DNA of 44,295 nucleotides from UBA5266 sp002411545 (GTDB lineage Bacteria > Bacteroidota > Bacteroidia > Bacteroidales > WCHB1-69): contig JAQUWC010000010.1 of NCBI GenBank assembly GCA_028693085.1, positions 1-44,295 on the forward strand, written 5' to 3'. Positions 28,211-35,830 of this stretch are shown here, one piece after another. The notes under the pieces were generated by a model that saw only the letters and a list, made by a program, of their open reading frames with translations, searched no databases and had not been told where the DNA came from. A program made the position numbers and the translations under genes. How positions within the stretch are numbered: position 1 is the stretch's first letter; each line of letters starts with the position of its first letter.

Positions 28211-29095
28211 ATGCTTATGAAAAAGTTTAGTTTGATATTTTTAGTGATTAGTTTATTTTTTATATCCTTGTTATCGGCTCAATCCTCATTTTTCTTTACA
28301 AACAAAGAAATCAATAATTGGTATTTGGAGGTAAAAGAAGAGGATAAATTAGCCGAAATACAGAAGGTTATTACCACCGATGAAATCAATGAATTAGTAA
28401 ACAAACACAATAGTAATAAGGATTCCTTGCTTCCGTATTTTCATTTTATTGATTTTGATAATGACGGATTGAGAGATTTATTGTTTAACGGGAAAATCGG
28501 AAACAAAAATTATGTGTTGATTTATAAGAAGAAAACCGACGGCAGCTATCGTTTTATATTCAATCAAACAGGAGAAATTATTCAATCCAATGCTCCCTAT
28601 CAGCAAAATCCTTTATCCTTTACGATCTGGAATAAAAATTGTTGTGGATACAAAGTAAGTATACTTACGAAATGGGTTTGTATCAGTAATAACAATACAA
28701 GCTATTTTTTAATTCAAGATAAAAGTTTGATATACAACAATACTTTATTGCCCGAAATAGGAACCAAAAAAATACCTTTGGCTGCATTTACTATAAAAAC
28801 GGAAGTAGCTAAATTACGTTTAAGCCCGCGTTTAGATGACGAATCACTTATTGAAGGCATAAATGCATGGAAGGGGAATCATATTTCACTACATCCTCAA
28901 GGAGCAAGCGGGGTTATTTACCATTCTTTAAAAGATAAGGATGGAACCACATGGTATTTTATCTGTATATTTACCGGCAAAGACCATCCTACCAGAACCG
29001 ATCGTATAAAGCTTAGCGGTGAAATTGAAGATTGTGAAAATTATTCGTATTATGGCTGGATACATGGAGATAATTTACATGTTATAACACAATAG
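28211..29095 (+). CDS. exported protein of unknown function with FDNDG motif and SH3-like end
   Basis: A 294-residue protein with a signal peptide (hydrophobic stretch to about residue 23, cleavage near LLSAQS). Start may be ATG 28211 or ATG 28217. HFIDFDNDGLRDLLFNG near residues 77-93 is like a calcium-binding FG-GAP/EF-type loop. The region around 140-160 has a Cys pair (NKNCCGYKVS). The C-terminal 100 residues (VAKLRLSPRLDDES, GTTWYFICIFTG, YYGWIHGDNLHV) look like a bacterial SH3 domain. I recognise no enzyme; a cell-envelope or surface role is inferred from export and SH3-like features. Confidence 0.68.
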   Translation: MLMKKFSLIFLVISLFFISLLSAQSSFFFTNKEINNWYLEVKEEDKLAEIQKVITTDEINELVNKHNSNKDSLLPYFHFIDFDNDGLRDLLFNGKIGNKNYVLIYKKKTDGSYRFIFNQTGEIIQSNAPYQQNPLSFTIWNKNCCGYKVSILTKWVCISNNNTSYFLIQDKSLIYNNTLLPEIGTKKIPLAAFTIKTEVAKLRLSPRLDDESLIEGINAWKGNHISLHPQGASGVIYHSLKDKDGTTWYFICIFTGKDHPTRTDRIKLSGEIEDCENYSYYGWIHGDNLHVITQ

Positions 29096-29138
29096 GAATT
29101 ATTTTTGAAAATTTTAAAAATATATAACAAAAATATTG

Positions 29139-29146
29139 TACTTTTG
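29139..29146 (+). promoter_or_regulatory. -7 promoter element for the CAU tRNA
   Basis: TACTTTTG followed by CAAA matches the consensus, 29 bases before the tRNA. Confidence 0.6.
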
Positions 29147-29175
29147 CAAACCGAAAAATTGCTTTAAGCAAAGCA

Positions 29176-29249
29176 GGTCCCTTAGCTCAGCTGGTTAGAG
29201 CATCTGACTCATAATCAGAGGGTCCTTGGTTCGAGCCCAAGAGGGACCA
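29176..29249 (+). tRNA. tRNA with CAU anticodon (tRNA-Met elongator or tRNA-Ile2)
   Basis: Acceptor stem 29176-29182 pairs with 29242-29248; discriminator A at 29249. The D arm has AGCTCAGCTGGTTAGAGC, the anticodon stem TCTGA/TCAGA closes loop CTCATAA, giving CAU, and the T loop has GGTTCGAGCCC. It lacks the initiator-tRNA features (three G-C pairs in the anticodon stem and an unpaired 1-72). Elongator Met and lysidine-modified Ile2 cannot be told apart safely by eye. Confidence 0.93.
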
Positions 29250-29263
29250 CATAAATTTCATGA

Positions 29264-29291
29264 AGTCAGGATGATGTGTCCTGACTTTTTT
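29264..29291 (+). terminator. intrinsic terminator after the CAU tRNA
   Basis: AGTCAGGA (29264-29271) pairs with TCCTGACT (29279-29286) around a 7-base loop, followed by T residues to 29291. Confidence 0.8.
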
Positions 29292-29890
29292 ATGCCCTCT
29301 ACCCATATTAGCCGAATATCCCTTGAAAAGTAAACCAGGAGGTAAACCAAAATTTCCATGAAAATTTCCATTAATATTATCTGCTACAGATACAAAACAC
29401 CTTTTATCCTTGAAAATAAATAAGAGTGTAAAATACAATACACACTAAGGGATTAGTATTTTTTTTTGGAAAGTCGATGTAATTATAAAATGAGTATTTT
29501 TGCAAAATCTTGATTTATATACACCTGAAGGGAAATTGAATTATGTTGCGTATTTATTGTCCGACAATAATACCCTATCTGTGAAAGTAGCAAAATATGC
29601 CTGAAAAACCAAAATTGATTTGATCGAAAACGAAGAATTCGGGTTTTGCTCTTTAGTAAAAATCATCAAATATTGGAATTTTTGTATGTTTCTAACATAT
29701 ATTCCGGTGTGATCTGCTGCATTCGGGTGTCGAAAAGCTATCAGTTTTCAGTTTTTCAATGTGTTATCTCGTGTCTCGTGACTTTTTTTTCGACCGGAGG
29801 CCTTTCCCCCTGACTTAATCCTACACCAACGACAGAAATGTGATTGTTTGCGTTTGTAAACTTCGTGTTTCTAATACCGACTTTTTAATT
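29292..29890. other. decayed intergenic region next to the CAU tRNA
   Basis: About 600 bases with no intact gene. It includes short direct repeats (GTAAACC at 29330 and 29342; TTTCCAT twice near 29352-29370), an ORF fragment (29509-29676) and, at 29690-29860, a patch with more G and C than its surroundings (for example GACCGGAGGCC near 29792). The position directly after a tRNA and terminator suggests an old, decayed insertion. Confidence 0.45.
29509..29676 (+). pseudogene. fragment of an AlbA_2 / ATP-binding (RecG-like) accessory protein
   Basis: Frame 29509 reads LDLYTPEGKLNYVAYLLSDN, then VKVAKYA, an in-frame TGA (29602-29604), then KIDLIENEEFGFCSLVKIIKYW. This resembles the middle of Bacteroidota proteins with an N-terminal Schlafen AlbA_2 domain and C-terminal ATP-binding module, as I remember the family (LGLYT-DGK-N--AYLLADNN ... 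KVDLIENEEYGYCSL). Both flanks needed for a whole gene are missing, so only about 55 codons survive. The TGA and the lost ends make it a pseudogene. Confidence 0.6.
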
Positions 29891-29891
29891 C

Positions 29892-29924
29892 TTTGAAAAT
29901 TCAACTTAATTTTAGTTATTTTTG
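29892..29924 (+). promoter_or_regulatory. complete Bacteroidota promoter (-33 and -7) for the 29950 lipoprotein
   Basis: TTTG at 29892-29895 and TATTTTTG at 29917-29924 are separated by 21 bases, the best match in the window to TTTG-N19-21-TAnnTTTG. This argues against a start at 29893 and for the ATG at 29950. Confidence 0.75.
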
Positions 29925-29949
29925 CAAACACAATTTTAAAGAAAAGTAT

Positions 29950-30558
29950 ATGTCTTTTAAAAAAGGAAATGCTGTTTGGGGATTAGGATTGATGATTATT
30001 TTTACGGCTTGTAAAAAAGATAATTTCAAAGAAATCAATCAACTTATTCCGGAGAAAATGCTGGATGAGATTTCTCAACATATGCCCATTTATGAAGGAA
30101 ATACTCCTCCAAAGATAGAAGGAAATTACATCATTTCACCCTGTGAACTTTTATATTGTTCGAATCAACCGGATTTAGAATATACATTTGATGATTATAC
30201 CTTTAAATTTTACAATCAAAAAAAAATTAATAATTATCAAACCATTACTTTTGTAGGAGATAATTCCTTAATGCGCATAGATAGTTGTGATTATACGTAT
30301 ATAATGGGGAAGGAAAATCATTTTACGGCGTATTATACAATCAAAGAAAATCATTTTTCGGGCATTAAATACAAAGCGGCAGTGCTTATTTCGGGCACAA
30401 AAATTCCTCAAGGTATTACGGATATGTATTTAGCCATTCTTATATTAAAGAAATCGAATTCTATGAATGATGATTTTATGATGCCTGAAAAATCGTTTAG
30501 AATTATTTATGACAAAGATAATTTAGTAGAGAGTTTGGATACGGCTGAAACCCTATAG
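29950..30558 (+). CDS. lipoprotein of unknown function
   Basis: A 202-residue lipoprotein from ATG 29950. The first residues MSFKKGNAVWGLGLMIIFTAC give a basic start, hydrophobic core and lipobox FTAC with Cys21. The ORF is open upstream to 29893, but a complete promoter covers 29892-29924 and the signal peptide begins only at 29950. The mature part has IPEKMLDEISQHMPIYEGNTPPKIEGNYIISP and many beta-type alternating stretches (YTFDDYTFKFYNQK, QTITFVGDNSLMRID), which suggests a compact beta fold. I do not recognise the family. The gene stands alone with its own promoter and terminator next to a decayed insertion, so recent acquisition is possible. Confidence 0.75.
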   Translation: MSFKKGNAVWGLGLMIIFTACKKDNFKEINQLIPEKMLDEISQHMPIYEGNTPPKIEGNYIISPCELLYCSNQPDLEYTFDDYTFKFYNQKKINNYQTITFVGDNSLMRIDSCDYTYIMGKENHFTAYYTIKENHFSGIKYKAAVLISGTKIPQGITDMYLAILILKKSNSMNDDFMMPEKSFRIIYDKDNLVESLDTAETL

Positions 30559-30572
30559 CAATGTAAATACAA

Positions 30573-30607
30573 AAAAAGAGAATATTCGAATAGAACATTC
30601 TCTTTTT
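30573..30607 (+). terminator. bidirectional terminator between convergent genes
   Basis: AAAAAGAGAAT (30573-30583) pairs with ATTCTCTTTTT (30597-30607), loop 13 bases. It sits between the stops at 30558 (plus) and 30626 (minus) and can serve both. Confidence 0.85.
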
Positions 30608-30625
30608 AGGCATTTAGGAAAACAA

Positions 30626-32353
30626 TTAATGGCTTACCGTAACTTTTGAAACGATTTCACCATTATCTGTGTTTACTTTAACGATATATAATCCTTCGGT
30701 TAAATCACTCACCTGTAAAGTAGCATACTTAGTATTATAATGTTGGGATAATACTTTTTGGCCCAATAAATTGTATACATCTACTTTATTGATTGTATAA
30801 TTAGCTTGAATTTGAATATCTGCATTGGCAGGATTAGGGAAAACCATAACATCTATATTTTGGGGTTCTTCCACATCGACAGCTTCTCTTATGGATAAAT
30901 CGTCGATATAAAGTTGAGCAATGTTATGGGTTGTTTTAGGACTTAGACAACGAAAAGCAATATAGTAATAACCCGGGGTTTCCACGTCAAAACGGGCAAC
31001 TGCTTCTAGATAGCCTCTGGTTTCTAGATTATTTTGAGGAATTTTATTGGTAATATTATCATCTCTAAATAAATACCACAATTCATATTGAGATTGAAAT
31101 TTTTGTTCAGTAGTCCATTTGACGTGTAATTTTTGTGGTTGAAATTCATCGGTAGTACCATACCAGAATGAGATTTCGTAGGTTTTAGCTTGTGTAAAAT
31201 GCAGTAATTTTGTAAATAACCAATCGTCGGCATCGGTGTTAGGATTTCCTGCATACCTGATGCAACCGTTTCCTTTACGAGCATAGGCTGCTGAATTTAA
31301 ATCGTCTGTCCAGGTAGATTCGTCCCTCATGGGATTGTAAATTTTAATTCCTGCAATATCGTCAGGAATTTCAAATCCATTGGTATAGGGGATATCGCCG
31401 GGAATAACATTATCCACAATTGAATTGATAGTATCGTTGGTATGATCTACATCATTTGGATATACCACAAATAAATTCAATGTATCGCGGGTTCCTAATT
31501 TGAAAAATTCCTTTTTAGAGAAAGTAACATGAACGGTATCAAGGGGATCCATTTCTCTGTTGAATTTTTGATGGCCAGTATAATCATAACTATGAGCAGA
31601 AGCTTTTTTATAAAACATATCAAAAGAACTAACTTTAGCTCCTAAGTTTTTAATAACGGCAGTAATTTCAACAGAATCAGTTACATTTTGAAGAGGAATT
31701 TCAGGAGATAAGATACGAACTAATTCTAAATTAGGCATGGAGGATATACCCACGGTAACATTATCAATTTGGATTCCACCGTCAAAATTACCGGTATAAT
31801 ATACTCTAAAAGCGATATGTATGTTTTTTTCAATATACTTAGCCAAGGAAAAAGTGTAGAATCTCCATGAAATGGGGGTTACGTCTGCTGATTTAAACGA
31901 TAGGATGGTGTCTTTAAATGATGTAGTTTGATCATCTGTTGTAGAAATCAACACATCAAAATTGTAATTTGCTCCACCTAAAGAGTTATCAAACCAAAAG
32001 CATAAATAGTCGCCTTCTTCAATACTGTCGACTCTGGGAGAAATTAACCAAGAATCGGTTTGACTGGTTCCGCCATTGTAAAAAACACCCACTTTTTTAT
32101 TGTTAACATCTCCGTCTGGGGGTTTTGAAAAAGCGGGAACCGGAGTGTTGTCATAGAGTGGACTACCTAACATTCCTATGGCCCAAGATTTATTGATGGC
32201 TCTTCCTCCTTGATAGGTGGGTACTACATCAACCACTTTCCATTCTTTTACAAGAAGGGTTGCCCATTCAAAATTTCCATTTAATTTATAATCCTGGGCA
32301 TATGATAATGTGAGTATAAAACTACATATAAGAAAAATATTAATTTTTTTCAT
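30626..32353 (-). CDS. cleaved-adhesin / choice-of-anchor J protein with T9SS sorting domain
   Basis: A 575-residue secreted protein. Signal peptide MKKINIFLICSFILTLSYAQ. The first module (about 20-205) is a MAM/cleaved-adhesin-like jelly roll: SWAIGMLGSP, TDSWLISPRVDSIEEGDYLCFWFDN, IHIAFRVYYTGNFDGGIQIDNVTVG. A CARDB-like Ig module follows (about 210-315, LQNVTDSVEITAVIKNLGAK). A second jelly-roll module covers about 320-490 (GNPNTDADDWLFTKLLHF, TYEISFWYGT, AQLYIDDLSI). The C-terminal 75 residues are a T9SS type A sorting domain (VMVFPNPANADIQI, VYNLLGQKVLSQ, LTEGLYIVKVNTDNG). Porphyromonas gingipains and haemagglutinins carry similar adhesin modules, but here there is no protease domain. Likely a surface adhesin or carbohydrate-binding protein. 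Confidence 0.87.
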   Translation of the reverse strand: MKKINIFLICSFILTLSYAQDYKLNGNFEWATLLVKEWKVVDVVPTYQGGRAINKSWAIGMLGSPLYDNTPVPAFSKPPDGDVNNKKVGVFYNGGTSQTDSWLISPRVDSIEEGDYLCFWFDNSLGGANYNFDVLISTTDDQTTSFKDTILSFKSADVTPISWRFYTFSLAKYIEKNIHIAFRVYYTGNFDGGIQIDNVTVGISSMPNLELVRILSPEIPLQNVTDSVEITAVIKNLGAKVSSFDMFYKKASAHSYDYTGHQKFNREMDPLDTVHVTFSKKEFFKLGTRDTLNLFVVYPNDVDHTNDTINSIVDNVIPGDIPYTNGFEIPDDIAGIKIYNPMRDESTWTDDLNSAAYARKGNGCIRYAGNPNTDADDWLFTKLLHFTQAKTYEISFWYGTTDEFQPQKLHVKWTTEQKFQSQYELWYLFRDDNITNKIPQNNLETRGYLEAVARFDVETPGYYYIAFRCLSPKTTHNIAQLYIDDLSIREAVDVEEPQNIDVMVFPNPANADIQIQANYTINKVDVYNLLGQKVLSQHYNTKYATLQVSDLTEGLYIVKVNTDNGEIVSKVTVSH

Positions 32354-32390
32354 ATTCCTTTATATTTTATATGATTACTTATTATGGATG

Positions 32391-32398
32391 CAAAAATA
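32391..32398 (-). promoter_or_regulatory. -7 promoter element for the T9SS adhesin gene
   Basis: Minus-strand TATTTTTG followed by CATCC matches the consensus, 37 bases before the ATG at 32353. Confidence 0.55.
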
Positions 32399-32444
32399 TA
32401 CATAAATCAAATACTTTTTCGAATTTTAGAAAAAAAATTACACA

Positions 32445-32918
32445 TTATGCATGATGGTAAGGTTCGTGATGTATGATTGAAAAAGCCCTATATAATTGTT
32501 CTAAAAACAGTAAACGTATCATTTGATGAGAGAATGTCATATTCGATAATGACAATAAAGCATTTGCACGAGCATATAATTCATCAGAAAATCCATAGGC
32601 TCCTCCTATGATAAAAACCAATTGTTTGATAGATGATATAAGAAAATTTTCTATGTATTTTGAAAATTCCAAAGAAGTAAACGACTTTCCTTTCTCATCC
32701 AGTAATATGATCGTATCCGAAGCCTGTATTTTTTGTAGAATTAAATTCCCCTCTTTATTTTTTTGTTCATGGATTGAACATGTTTTTATGCGTTTTAAAT
32801 CAGGAATTTCAATATATTCAATCGGACAATAATGGTTTATCTTTCGCAGATAGAAATTACATCCTTCTTTCAAATAAGTAGCGTCGGTTTTTCCAAGCAG
32901 TATAATTTTAATTTTCAT
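32445..32918 (-). CDS. rlmH: RlmH, 23S rRNA pseudouridine-1915 N3-methyltransferase
   Basis: A 157-residue SPOUT methyltransferase. The C-terminal knot region is diagnostic: LVFIIGGAYGFSDELYARA (SAM-binding GG), LSLSNMTFSHQMIRLLFLEQLYRAFSIIHHEPYHH. The N terminus reads MKIKIILLGKT. The enzyme methylates m3-pseudouridine 1915 in helix 69 of 23S rRNA on the assembled ribosome. Its first 11 bases overlap the end of the GH3/beta-lactamase gene, so it is translated from the same message. Length is the family norm. Confidence 0.96.
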   Translation of the reverse strand: MKIKIILLGKTDATYLKEGCNFYLRKINHYCPIEYIEIPDLKRIKTCSIHEQKNKEGNLILQKIQASDTIILLDEKGKSFTSLEFSKYIENFLISSIKQLVFIIGGAYGFSDELYARANALLSLSNMTFSHQMIRLLFLEQLYRAFSIIHHEPYHHA

Positions 32919-35826
32919 GTTTATTTAATTCTTTATATATTTCATCTTGAATAGTAGTTCGTATATTGAATGTGATAATACGTTTATTTTCTGTATCAGG
33001 ATATACTCTATTGGAAAGGAAAATATACACTAAATCATATTTAGGATCAACCCAACAATAGGTTCCTGTAAATCCACTATGTCCAAAACTTAAGGAAGAG
33101 GCATAGGTACTACATGGTCCCCCACCTTTTCCTCGAAGAGGTTTATCAAATCCCAATCCTCGGCGGCAGGAGTGATAATGATATGACGTAAAATATTTTA
33201 TTGTGCTGGCTTGCAAATATCTTTTATCCTTGTATTTCCCGTCATTTAATAGCATCTGTAAAATAATATATAAATCATGTGCCGATGCAAATAAACCGGC
33301 ATGTCCCGATACGCCACCCGACATAGCCGCTAATTGATCATGTACATAGCCTTGAATTAATTGTTTGCGAAAAAATGTGTCATTTTCAGTGGGTGGAATT
33401 TGATGTAAAAAAAAGGATTGTAAAGGATTAAATAAAATATGAGTTAATTCCATCGGAGAATAAAAATGTGTTTTTACATATTCATCCAAGCCTTGTCCAC
33501 TTATATGATAGATTAAATCCGCTAATAAATAAAAACCTAAATCACTGTATTCATATGTTTTATTCGCTTTCATGGGAGAATGTATGATGTAATGTTTAAT
33601 ACTATCGATATATGATGTATTCATATACATATTATCACATACTTTTATACTATATATATTTGAATGAGAATTTTTATAAATAGCAGAATTCCATCCGGTA
33701 TCATTAATGGTTTGTTGATAAATAGGAATCCATGATTTTAATCCGGACGTATGTGTCATTACTTCGGCAATAGTAATATTTTCTTTATTAGTTCCTTTTA
33801 AATAGGGGAGGTGTTTTGAAAGTTTATCGTGTAATTTAATTTCGTCGTCATCGTATAATTTCATTATTGCCAATGTAGTTGCTGCAATTTTAGTGATTGA
33901 AGCCAAATCATACAAATCATGTTCTTTTACGTTTATATTTCCTTCATAGGTGTGTTTTCCAAAAGTTTTGTTATAAATAATATTTCCCTTATGAGCCACA
34001 AGAATCCGACAACCGGGATATGCTTTTTCTTTGATTCCGTTTAAGGCTATGGAATCGATACGTGGTAAAGAGCCTAAGGATAAAATTGCATCCTTTGTTT
34101 GTATACCCTCTCCATACGAAAAATCCAATAAAGATACAGGTAGTTTTCCTTGTATGGGTATCATATGACACATGGCTTGTGCAACCGCTTTTTCTGCCGG
34201 TGCCACCGGATGATAAGCTACCATTATTGCCGAAAATCTGTCATTAAATGGAATGTAATTCAACACATAGGGATTGCCCATCAATACGAAAATAACATTT
34301 GCTTTTTTACTTAAGGAGTCTAAAAACACAAGGTTTTGTGTTGTAAGACCATAATTATTAGATGGATATTGGGATAAATGGTGTAAACTTACAAGAATAT
34401 AAGCCCCGCTATCTACTAAATTTAAATTTATATAGGGATTCCGATTAAAATCAGTATCTGACATACGAATCGTTTCGATGGAAATATAATCGGATAGAAA
34501 AGATTCTAATGTATTGCTATTTCCATTGTCTATCCGAAAATGTAATAAGGGAGTGGAAGGTTTAATAGGGAAAGGAATTATATTATTTTCATTTTTAAGT
34601 AAAGTGATGGATGATTGAGTTAAATGAGAATAGATAGCTTCAGCTTGCGGGGAATTTATGTCTTCATATATATTTTCTATTTGAATTTCACCACTATTTG
34701 GAAGTACATATTTTTCTTTCATTTTTAACACTTTAAGACATTTTTCATCCAAATCTTTTTCAGATAAAATACCTTGTCCAATAGCTTCTTTTACTTTTTC
34801 AATAACAATGTGAGGATAGGAAGGAAGTAATAATAAATCATTACCGGCAAGTAAAGTATGTAGTTCTAAATCACCCGGAGCTAAATAATCCGCGATTCCT
34901 TTCATTTCAAGGCCATCGGTAATAATTAATCCCTTAAATTGCATTTGATTTTTCAAAAGGTCTGTTACAATTCGTTTAGAAGAAGAAGAAATCGAATTAG
35001 AATCGGAATCTAAAGCCGGTACATTTAAATGTCCGATCATAATTCCTTCAATACCGGCTTCAATCGTTTGTTTAAACGGCAAAAGTTCTACGGTGTCAAG
35101 ACGTGTTCGGTCGTGTTTAATGCTTGGTAGGTTATGGTGTGAGTCGGATTTGGTATCACCATGACCCGGGAAATGTTTTGCAAAAGGTAAGATGCCGTTA
35201 TCTTGTAAGCCTTTCATGTAAGCGATTCCACAATCGGCTACTAATTGAGGATTCTCACCAAAAGAACGGCTATTGATTACAGGATTATTCGCATTGCTAT
35301 TCACATCTATACAGGAAGCATAATTGGCATGTATCCCTAATCGTTTACATTGGCGTGCAATTTCAGCTCCCATGGCATAAATGGCAGGGGTATCATAGGT
35401 CGCACCCAATGCCATTTGACGTGGAAATAAAGCTACACTATCCAAACGCATGGCCAATCCCCATTCGGCATCTATGGAAATCAGAAGGGGAATTCTACTT
35501 GCTTTTTGCAGTTGATTAGTGATAATAGCTTGTCTAACAATTCCTCCTTGAAAAAAACAAATACCTCCGATTTGATATTTTTTGATTGTATCTAATAAAT
35601 CAGTAACATAGGTGGGATTGTTGTTATTCGAACTTGCCCGTATTATCATCAATTGGGCAATTTTTTCTTCTAAGCTTAATGTGTGTAAAACCGAATCAGC
35701 CCAATTAGTTGATTTAACTTCGACTCTTTGCAGTATTTGAGCATCAAGCGTATTAAACGTAAGGGACGTAACAAAACAAGTCAGAAAACATACACTAAGC
35801 GTGAAATAGGAAATCAAACGCAACAT
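32908..35826 (-). CDS. GH3 beta-N-acetylglucosaminidase (NagZ-type) fused to a beta-lactamase-type serine hydrolase
   Basis: A 972-residue exported fusion. The ORF is open up to 35916, but that part overlaps the upstream patatin gene; ATG 35826 begins a signal peptide (MLRLISYFTLSVCFLTCFVT, cleavage near LDAQ) 4 bases after the patatin stop. The N-terminal half (about 45-550) is a family 3 glycosidase with the NagZ histidine/Asp motif KHFPGHGDTKSDSH (217-230) and the nucleophile region ITDGLEMKG (Asp304). The C-terminal third (about 610-965) is a class C beta-lactamase/PBP-like hydrolase with Ser643-x-x-Lys646 (SITK), YSDLG (the Tyr site) and HSGFTGT. This fusion occurs in other Bacteroidota and is thought to act on peptidoglycan fragments in the periplasm. 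It sits in a patatin-GH3-rlmH run. Confidence 0.9.
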   Translation of the reverse strand: MLRLISYFTLSVCFLTCFVTSLTFNTLDAQILQRVEVKSTNWADSVLHTLSLEEKIAQLMIIRASSNNNNPTYVTDLLDTIKKYQIGGICFFQGGIVRQAIITNQLQKASRIPLLISIDAEWGLAMRLDSVALFPRQMALGATYDTPAIYAMGAEIARQCKRLGIHANYASCIDVNSNANNPVINSRSFGENPQLVADCGIAYMKGLQDNGILPFAKHFPGHGDTKSDSHHNLPSIKHDRTRLDTVELLPFKQTIEAGIEGIMIGHLNVPALDSDSNSISSSSKRIVTDLLKNQMQFKGLIITDGLEMKGIADYLAPGDLELHTLLAGNDLLLLPSYPHIVIEKVKEAIGQGILSEKDLDEKCLKVLKMKEKYVLPNSGEIQIENIYEDINSPQAEAIYSHLTQSSITLLKNENNIIPFPIKPSTPLLHFRIDNGNSNTLESFLSDYISIETIRMSDTDFNRNPYINLNLVDSGAYILVSLHHLSQYPSNNYGLTTQNLVFLDSLSKKANVIFVLMGNPYVLNYIPFNDRFSAIMVAYHPVAPAEKAVAQAMCHMIPIQGKLPVSLLDFSYGEGIQTKDAILSLGSLPRIDSIALNGIKEKAYPGCRILVAHKGNIIYNKTFGKHTYEGNINVKEHDLYDLASITKIAATTLAIMKLYDDDEIKLHDKLSKHLPYLKGTNKENITIAEVMTHTSGLKSWIPIYQQTINDTGWNSAIYKNSHSNIYSIKVCDNMYMNTSYIDSIKHYIIHSPMKANKTYEYSDLGFYLLADLIYHISGQGLDEYVKTHFYSPMELTHILFNPLQSFFLHQIPPTENDTFFRKQLIQGYVHDQLAAMSGGVSGHAGLFASAHDLYIILQMLLNDGKYKDKRYLQASTIKYFTSYHYHSCRRGLGFDKPLRGKGGGPCSTYASSLSFGHSGFTGTYCWVDPKYDLVYIFLSNRVYPDTENKRIITFNIRTTIQDEIYKELNKHEN

Positions 35827-35830
35827 AAAA

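Noticed and set aside
29187..29438. 83-codon ORF on the minus strand
   Set aside because: It is antisense to the CAU tRNA and the terminator; its end with SLLGSNQGPSDYESDALTS is the usual artefact of translating a tRNA backwards.
29495..29502. TATTTTTG resembling a -7 promoter element
   Set aside because: It sits at the edge of the pseudogene fragment with no intact gene downstream; it may be a remnant or chance.
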